Positions 57,850 through 64,000 of a stretch of 64,000 nt of DNA are shown piece by piece. The notes under the pieces are model-generated. The model was not told where the DNA came from. It saw only the letters and a program-made list of their open reading frames with translations, and ran no database searches. Positions within the stretch are counted from its first letter, which is position 1. The number at the start of each line of letters is the position of its first letter. A program made the position numbers and the translations under genes. Location: NCBI RefSeq assembly GCF_046630445.1, contig NC_092340.1, forward strand, positions 35,920,001 through 35,984,000. Direction: 5' to 3'. This DNA is from Rutidosis leptorrhynchoides. Its lineage: Eukaryota; Streptophyta; Magnoliopsida; Asterales; Asteraceae.

Positions 57850-58829
57850 CCCTGTCTGACACGCCACATTTGACCTAAATCTGTATTAATTATAGAGTAT
57901 TATTTATTATTATTATTAAAACCCTAATTAGGGTTAATTTTAAATTAATTAGTTTTAGTTTTTATTATTAATTTGTATTTTTAGTTTAATTAGTTTTATT
58001 AATATATAAAATTAATAGTTTTATAAAATAAATAATATAAAAATAATATTTTTATAAAAATTGTAGTTTTTGCAACTTTAAGATTATTTTTTTTATATTT
58101 TGTATCTTTTTATTTGTTTTAGCGTAATATTTGTATTTTTCGCTCGTATTTACTTTTAAGTCATAGTTTTTGCCATAGTTATTTTTATTTCTAGATTTTT
58201 AGGCTTTGCCGTAAAATCCCTTAAGTGCTTTTTCTTTAGACTAAGATTTAGGTGCTTTAGAATTTTGCGACGCCGTTTTTATATTTTAGTACTTTTTAAG
58301 TTATTGCCATTTGAGATATAGTATTTTTTTAAGCTTTAATAATTTTAGACGCAACTTTTAATTTTTAGTTTTTAGACTTTTAAGTTTCAACGCGCTACGT
58401 TCTTTTTATTATTTTTCGACCTTTTATTTTTCAACGTTTTTCGACGCGCTCTTTTTCTTTCTTATTTTTCGCCGCTCTAGTTTTTAGGACATAGAATTTT
58501 CTATTTTTTCTCTCTAAATTTCTTTAAATTTCAACGAAAAATTATTTTAAGTGGTTAAATTGATAGACATCCAAATTTTCTGCTTAGTAGTAATAGTTGA
58601 ATTTGTTAGTGGCTGAGTTGTGAGCTTCCGATTTAAAGGGTTCTGGCTCTCTGCTGCATCTATTGGCTATTCGAAACGTGAGCAAAAGCAGAAAAGTCTA
58701 TTAATTTGATAACTTATATAATTTTTATCTTTTATAACTAATAGGATATTCAGTGAATGCACCGAGCAAAACGTTCACCACCTTTTGTACGTTCACCACC
58801 TGTAACACGATCAAGACATCTAGCAAATA

Positions 58830-59130
58830 TTGTCTCCGTTTGATTTTTCTTTAGAATCGTCATCCAGTCAACCAAGTACTCCAATTCAAATTTCCGATAA
58901 TCCATTTTTTGAACCCGACCTCACAATTGAGAATCCGGAGGATATTCAGGGACAATTCAGAAATCCTGAACCATTAATCTTTCCTCCAGAACCACCAATC
59001 ATTCAAACAGAGATTGTTGAGGAACCTACCATCAAATCAGAATCCTTTAGTGATTCAGATTCAATAAATTCAATCATGGAGAATCTAGAACCTTTAAGTA
59101 TGGAAGACCGAATGCGAGCTAAACGCACTG
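58830..59130 (+). CDS. gag N-terminus of element C, interrupted by LTR D
   Basis: The first ~100 residues are Ser/Pro/Glu-rich (FEPDLTIENPEDIQ, FPPEPPIIQTE) and end with EDRMRAKRT, a segment typical just before the conserved part of Athila/Tat gag. From 59131 the sequence is LTR. Confidence 0.6.
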
Positions 59131-61975
59131 TGAAAGGACCCGTTCATATACATTATAAACGATTCACAATAGTTGATTACATCGCGAGGTATTTGACCTC
59201 TATATGATACGTTTTACAAACATTGCATTCGTTTTTAAAAGACAAACTTTCTTTACATCTAAAATTGACGGCATGCATACCATTTCATATTACATCCAAC
59301 TATAATTGACTTAATATTAATCTTGATGAACACAACGACTCGAATGCAACGTCTTTCAAAGTATGTCATGAATGACTCCAAATAATATCCTTAAAATGAG
59401 CTAATGCACAGCGGAAGATTTCTTTAATACCTGAGAATAAACATGCTTTAAAGTGTCAACCAAAAGGTTGGTGAGTTCATTAGTTTATCATAATCAATCA
59501 TTTCTGTAATAGTAATATACCACAAGATTTTTGTTTATAAATATATGTACACTCGCAAGTGTATAAAAGTATTCTATAAGTTGTAGGCACCCGGTAACAA
59601 GCCTTAACGCTCATTTTTTACCCTCTGAAGTACACCAGATCAGGTGTGTTTAATATAACCTCGAAGTACTAAAGCATCCCATAGTCAGGATGGGGTTTGT
59701 CAGGCCCAATAGATCTATCTTTAGGATTCGCGCCTACCGTACATAGACAAGTAGCTTAATGTTACCAAGCTAAGGGTATATTTCTGGTTTAAACCCACAT
59801 AAAATTAGTTTTAGTACTTGTGTCTATTTCGTAAAACATTTATAAAACAGCGCATGTATTCTCAGCCCAAAAATATATATTGCAAAAGCAATTAAAAAGG
59901 GAGCAAATGTAACTCACAATACTGTATTTCGTAGCAATTATGTATATGACGGCACTGAACAAGTGCAGGGTTTGTCTCGGATTCACGAACCTATATTAAG
60001 TATATATATTTATATGTTGGTCAATATCTGTCTAATAATTTATGTCAAGTCGTAGTGTATCACAATCCTAATGCTCGAGACCGACATGCAAAAGTCAACA
60101 AAAGTCAACTTGACCCAAAATGACTTCCAAAATCTATACATGTTTATTATATAACTTATATATAGTCGTTTTATATATTTAAATATATTTATCAGATCTT
60201 ATTATACTAAATAATACAAGTCATTTATTAATAAATAAAAATTTATATTTAAATTCATATATGATAAAAATATACTTTTATATATCTCAAGTAATAAAAT
60301 TTATAAAATTCACTTAATATCATAAAAATATAGTGGTATGTATTATTAATGTAATTATATTACGTGTGGTAAAAATATCTTTATACGCATATTTATTTGA
60401 TTAAATAATATTGATAATAATAATAATGATAAAAATAATAAAATGATAGTTTCAATAAAAATATTAATTTTTAGTAATAAATATTAAAATTAATAATAAT
60501 TCATTTGACCATATCTTTTAATCCGTTCATTGAACCCACACGATTTCTAAATGAAAAGCTATTAATTTTTCTTTAGCTTTTCAACGACATGCATATCATA
60601 TACCTTATCTCAGTAGCATATGTATTAAATTTGTGATTTATCATAAACTATTTAACGACGAAACTAAGCATACAAACATGCATAATCATATATACTCGAG
60701 CACTAGTCAGGGATACACTATTAATATATAAAAGATAAGATATGAATGCTCACGTATCAATATTGTGATTCAATATTGCAGGAAAGTACGTAGACGCAAT
60801 GAAAATGATAAACGTTAGGTTGACCTCACGAGCAATACCCTTGAACAATACCCATAACCTCCATAGCTATAACCCATAATTTCCTTAGCTCTATCCCATT
60901 TGAAAACTTATTTTGAAATCGTCTGAATATAACTCTGTCGTAGTATTTTATGTATACTAATAATATCTTGAAATAATACTAAGTAAATATATATATGTAA
61001 TTCGATTGAGAGAGTTTAGAGAAATATATTTTCAAGTTTCTATGAAATAATGAAACCTATTGAATTCTATTTATAATAGATTTTTGAATTATTAAAGTGA
61101 ATTATTAAAGTATGAATTATTAAAGTGAATTATTAAAGTATGAATTATTAAAGTGAATTATTAAAGTATGAATTATTAAAGTGAATTATTAAAGTATGAA
61201 TTATTAAAGTATGAATTATTAAAGTGAATTATTAAAGTATGAATTATTAAAGTTAAAGTAAAGTAAAAGTAAAATAAAAGTAAAGTAAAGGTAAATTTAA
61301 AGTATAGTAAAAGTATAAAACTATGTACGTATAATACGCGTATAAATATATTTAATATTAATTTAAATCGTTATATCATAAAACATTTTAGAAAAGTAGA
61401 ATTATATATATTCATAATAGGTTTCAAGTTTTTAAATTACAGTCTGTTGGTGAAGCATGGGATAAAGTCCAAAGGTTTAATAAACGTATGAAATCATCTT
61501 AATGAAAAATGTCGAGTTACTTAACTTGTCAATATCCAACACCTAAGTTATTTACACTCCACGTTCTTACTTATAGATCACTTTACCATTTTCCGAATAT
61601 TGTCAAAAAGAATAGATTTCTTAAATTACAGTGGACCTCATAACATTGGCCCGTAATCATATCATAATGTATCTGATAATTCAATCATTTGATATTATCT
61701 CTTAATTCTGTTGATAAATATATCGAAACAAATACGTTCATGTAAAGTATCATATATATCAAATACTTTGTTAATGTTTTCAGTTATTATATATTATATA
61801 TACATATCTATATACACATAATTGTTCGTGAATCGTCGAACACGTTCAAAGGGTAATTGATTACATGAATGTAGTTCCAAACTTTTTGAGATTCAACATT
61901 ACAAATTCTGCTTATCGTGTCGGAAACATATAAAAGTTAGGTTTAAATTTGGTCGGAAATTTCCGGGTAGTCACA
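59131..61975 (-). repeat. 3' LTR of leftward Ty3 element D
   Basis: Starts TGAAAGGACCCGTTCATAT and ends GGGTAGTCACA; same family as 2700-6207. The sequence to its right, GTACCTACCCGTTAAAGAAA, is the reverse complement of a purine-rich tract, equivalent to 43700 of element E, so this is the 3' LTR and the internal region lies to the right. It was inserted into the gag of element C. Confidence 0.85.
61083..61255. repeat. LTR-internal minisatellite, second copy
   Basis: About twelve GAATTATTAAAGT(AT) units, the counterpart of 5312-5449 with a different number and order of the two unit types. Confidence 0.9.
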
Positions 61976-62329
61976 GTACCTACCCGTTAAAGAAATTTCG
62001 TCCCGAAATTTGATCGAGGTCGTCATGGCTAACTTTAAAAATGTTTTCATGACGAATATGAGTTTATAAATAGAGTTTTATCATCATTGTGTAATCTAGA
62101 TAAAACGATTTGATTACGCGAAGAGTATAAGTGAAGTTATCGCAAGAGAGTGAAATGAGTAAACGTATATTCATTTTAACCGATGACGTAGTTATGATTG
62201 ATTTCTAGAATTCATGGAATTTAAAGAAAATCTTTGCAATAAGAATTGGTTCTTGGGCGATTAAGGAAATCAGGATCTTATTTGATTAAATGCGATAATC
62301 TGTCTCGATTTCTCTGTCTGATATTTTAC

Positions 62330-62336
62330 TATAAAT
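62330..62336 (+). promoter_or_regulatory. Possible TATA box antisense to element D
   Basis: TATAAAT followed by a pyrimidine-rich leader (CCCCCTTCGTTTC, CTTCTAGTCTTTCTCCCC) and an ATG 82 bp downstream, the layout of a small plant gene promoter. Confidence 0.4.
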
Positions 62337-62417
62337 CCACCCCCTTCGTTTCTTTATTTCCACAGCTCACACCTTCTAGTCTTTCTCCCCAATTCATACT
62401 TTAAAGCATTCATTAAT

Positions 62418-62591
62418 ATGCTTCATCCAGTATTGATTCTTGATATACTCTTAACTTTCATATCTGTCATTCTTCTTTTTCATCTACCACCGGAGGAAGT
62501 TATTTTCTTCTACCATTACCTTGGGGTTATTGTGTTTTTCATTCTCCCGTGTCTTTATATTGCTATACGCATTGATATACTAGGTTTGTAA
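62418..62591 (+). CDS. Small two-helix membrane peptide ORF (57 aa), antisense to element D
   Basis: The ORF runs from MLHPVLILDILLTFISVILL through PPEEVIFFYH to LGVIVFFILPCLYIAIRI and a TAA. It comprises two hydrophobic helices (about residues 4-22 and 34-50) joined by an acidic loop. A TATA box and pyrimidine-rich leader precede it. Its place, between 3' LTR and pol and on the opposite strand, is where antisense extra ORFs are known in some plant Ty3 (Tat) elements. I recognise no family. Chance is possible for an ORF this short in AT-rich DNA. Confidence 0.4.
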   Translation: MLHPVLILDILLTFISVILLFHLPPEEVIFFYHYLGVIVFFILPCLYIAIRIDILGL

Positions 62592-63309
62592 TTTCGGGGT
62601 TGTTATCGGGCTTTATATTCTCCATTATATTTCGGAGCTTCATGCTTTCGTTTTCTCTTCCCGACCTTAAGTCAAGCGGATAATGGTCCAGAATTTGTAG
62701 ATATGAATTTTTGGATGAACATAGTTAATGTTCCAAGAAGAAAATCGTAATGGCTCGATCTTGATTTGGCAAATTATCAGAATATCCGAAAATATAGAGC
62801 TATCAAGATGATATGTTCTTAATATGTTTGGAAATTGGGTAGAATGTAAGAGTCATGTAAATAGTACATGATGACGGTATGTTCTGTGAATCATCACGTT
62901 CCTTTAGAAACTCAGTATGACTTACTGTAATATAATCACATTGATCAAGTGTCATTATATTATACTAACTCATGCTTCAGTTCCCAACACTACTTCAAAA
63001 ACATTCCTATTTTAAATTCGAATTTTTTTTTCTTCATAATTTAGAAACTAACACAGTTTCTTTTTATGTTGTAACGCAGATATTGCGAATAGATTGAAGA
63101 TTTCGGATAAGAATAGTTGTGAAAATATCTTCAGGAATATCGAAGATATTTATAATAAAAGATACGACGATATCTTAGAATTCTTAACATAGATGGATGA
63201 TGAAGAAGATTTGTCTGTGAAGGTTTAGAATAAGAAGTAAGGTGTTTGCTAACGATTTTAGTAGACACTGAATCATTTGGATCCTTTGAAGGCAGGTTTA
63301 GTCTTTATG

Positions 63310-63477
63310 ATTTGTCCACAGCCTCCTTCATGATCTGCTCAATCCGTTTTCCAGTTTCAAACCTTCTCTTTTTCTCAGCTTTACCACCATACTATTCTTT
63401 ATCATCAAACTTTTGACTGTTAAAGTCGTTTACAGTTTTTGCTGCTTCATCAGCATTTTTCCAATTTCGGAGAACTA
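63310..63477 (-). pseudogene. Poly(A)-binding protein (RRM2-RRM3 linker) fragment within element D
   Basis: On the minus strand the translation contains KNADEAAKTVNDFNSQKFDD, then KAEKKRRFETGKRIEQIMKE and AVDK. This matches the end of RRM2 and the linker of plant PABPs (…ENADDAAKAVEALNG.KFDDKEWYVGKAQKK…FEQ..KEAVDK). It has the same orientation as the element and is broken. It is most simply a captured host fragment; an ancient unrelated insertion is the alternative. Confidence 0.7.
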
Positions 63478-64000
63478 GTTCATAGTTTGGGATGTTTTTC
63501 AGAAAATTCACATTCGAAGTATGTAAGTCTAGGAGATAGACGTTATATGTATACATATAACTTTTGAGGTAAAATTGTTGCGAAATTCAAAATACTGATT
63601 GCTAATTCCCAGTAGTTGGTGTGACAATTATTGTTGCAGGATGTAGGTGAGTACATGATGGGGTTTTAATGAATAAGTATAGTGGCTTTTCGGAGAGGCT
63701 TAAGTCGAAGGTTAATGAAGTTGTTGATAAGTTTACTGCTAATGTGGCGAGATATGAAAGGTTCCCGGTAACAATGATGAAGGGGTAATTGTTATAATAA
63801 GGTTTATTCGTATAAACAAATGAAGGTGATTTGTTGAAGCTATGACAAAACTGTCTATTTTGGAAAGAGATTGAAACATTATATTTGGTAATAAATATCA
63901 AAGGATCTGACACGGATACGTGTTAAACTATAACTTTTGTTTCGAGAGCTTTTCAGGTGCATGACAGTGGGTAATATGTGGTTGGATCATCATCTCGTAT

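Larger units (their letters stand above)
55486..59130 (+). mobile_element. 5' part of an Athila/Tat-type Ty3 element (element C)
   Basis: Contains a 5' LTR (55486-57441), a tRNA-Asp-type primer site (57450), a long leader and the start of gag (58830 on), where another LTR interrupts it at 59131. Pol and the 3' LTR are not in the window. Broken and incomplete here. Age cannot be estimated without the partner LTR. Confidence 0.75.
61976..64000 (-). mobile_element. Internal 3' region of element D (beyond pol), open at window end
   Basis: Begins with the purine-rich tract complement. No integrase or other pol domain is visible in these 2 kb, whereas in element E integrase ends within 55 bp of the LTR. 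The extra sequence carries a small plus-strand gene-like unit (62330-62591) and a poly(A)-binding-protein-like fragment (63310-63477). Confidence 0.6.

Noticed and set aside
63602-63913. 103-residue minus-strand frame near the window end
   Set aside because: Composition is unconvincing and the opposite strand also has a plausible short frame (ERLKSKVNEVVDKFTANVA); neither is supported.

Overview
The window is nuclear DNA of a flowering plant: spliced genes with GT/AG introns, plant-type families (SEC14-like, OST4, cytosolic HSP70, TFB4), plant LTR retrotransposon clades and AT-rich intergenic DNA. The chromovirus and LTR types recall the daisy family (Asteraceae); that placement is an impression, not a computed result.

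Layout. 1-10.7 kb is a stack of nested LTR retrotransposon remains, all leftward. 11.4-13.4 kb holds a single-exon-type gene for an HSP20-like (alpha-crystallin fold) protein. 13.95-17.0 kb is a decayed copy of a block whose better copy lies at 28.4-38.8 kb: the 3' half of a SEC14-like gene followed by an OST4 microgene. 17.0-21.2 kb carries Helitron remains. 21.6-24.5 kb is an intact two-exon cytosolic HSP70 gene (minus strand) with perfect heat-shock elements upstream and a Harbinger-type MITE in its intron. 27.4-30.3 kb is an intact six-exon SEC14-like gene, 31.3-31.9 kb a dead Harbinger transposase, and 32.0-37.2 kb an eleven-coding-exon gene for TFIIH subunit TFB4/p34 with a hAT element in its 5' leader. 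37.9-38.7 kb is OST4, a 37-residue subunit of oligosaccharyltransferase, with a tRNA-Arg(CCG) inside its 5'UTR intron.

From 38.8 kb to the end the window is transposons within transposons: a Helitron with 133-bp tandem repeats; an old LTR that received a MULE (40061-55101), which in turn received a young Tekay-type Ty3 chromovirus (40275-53724, TSD CAATC, nearly identical LTRs); then an Athila/Tat-type element (from 55486) whose gag is interrupted at 59131 by another Ty3 LTR that runs out of the window.

The most unusual content lies in the retroelements. The Tekay element carries an F-box-like host-derived sequence and an acidic repeat ORF between its 5' LTR and gag. The last element carries, between its 3' LTR and pol, a fragment of a poly(A)-binding protein gene and, antisense, a small TATA-preceded ORF for a two-helix membrane peptide. 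Exon coordinates were read by eye from splice consensus and reading frame; no alignment was run.
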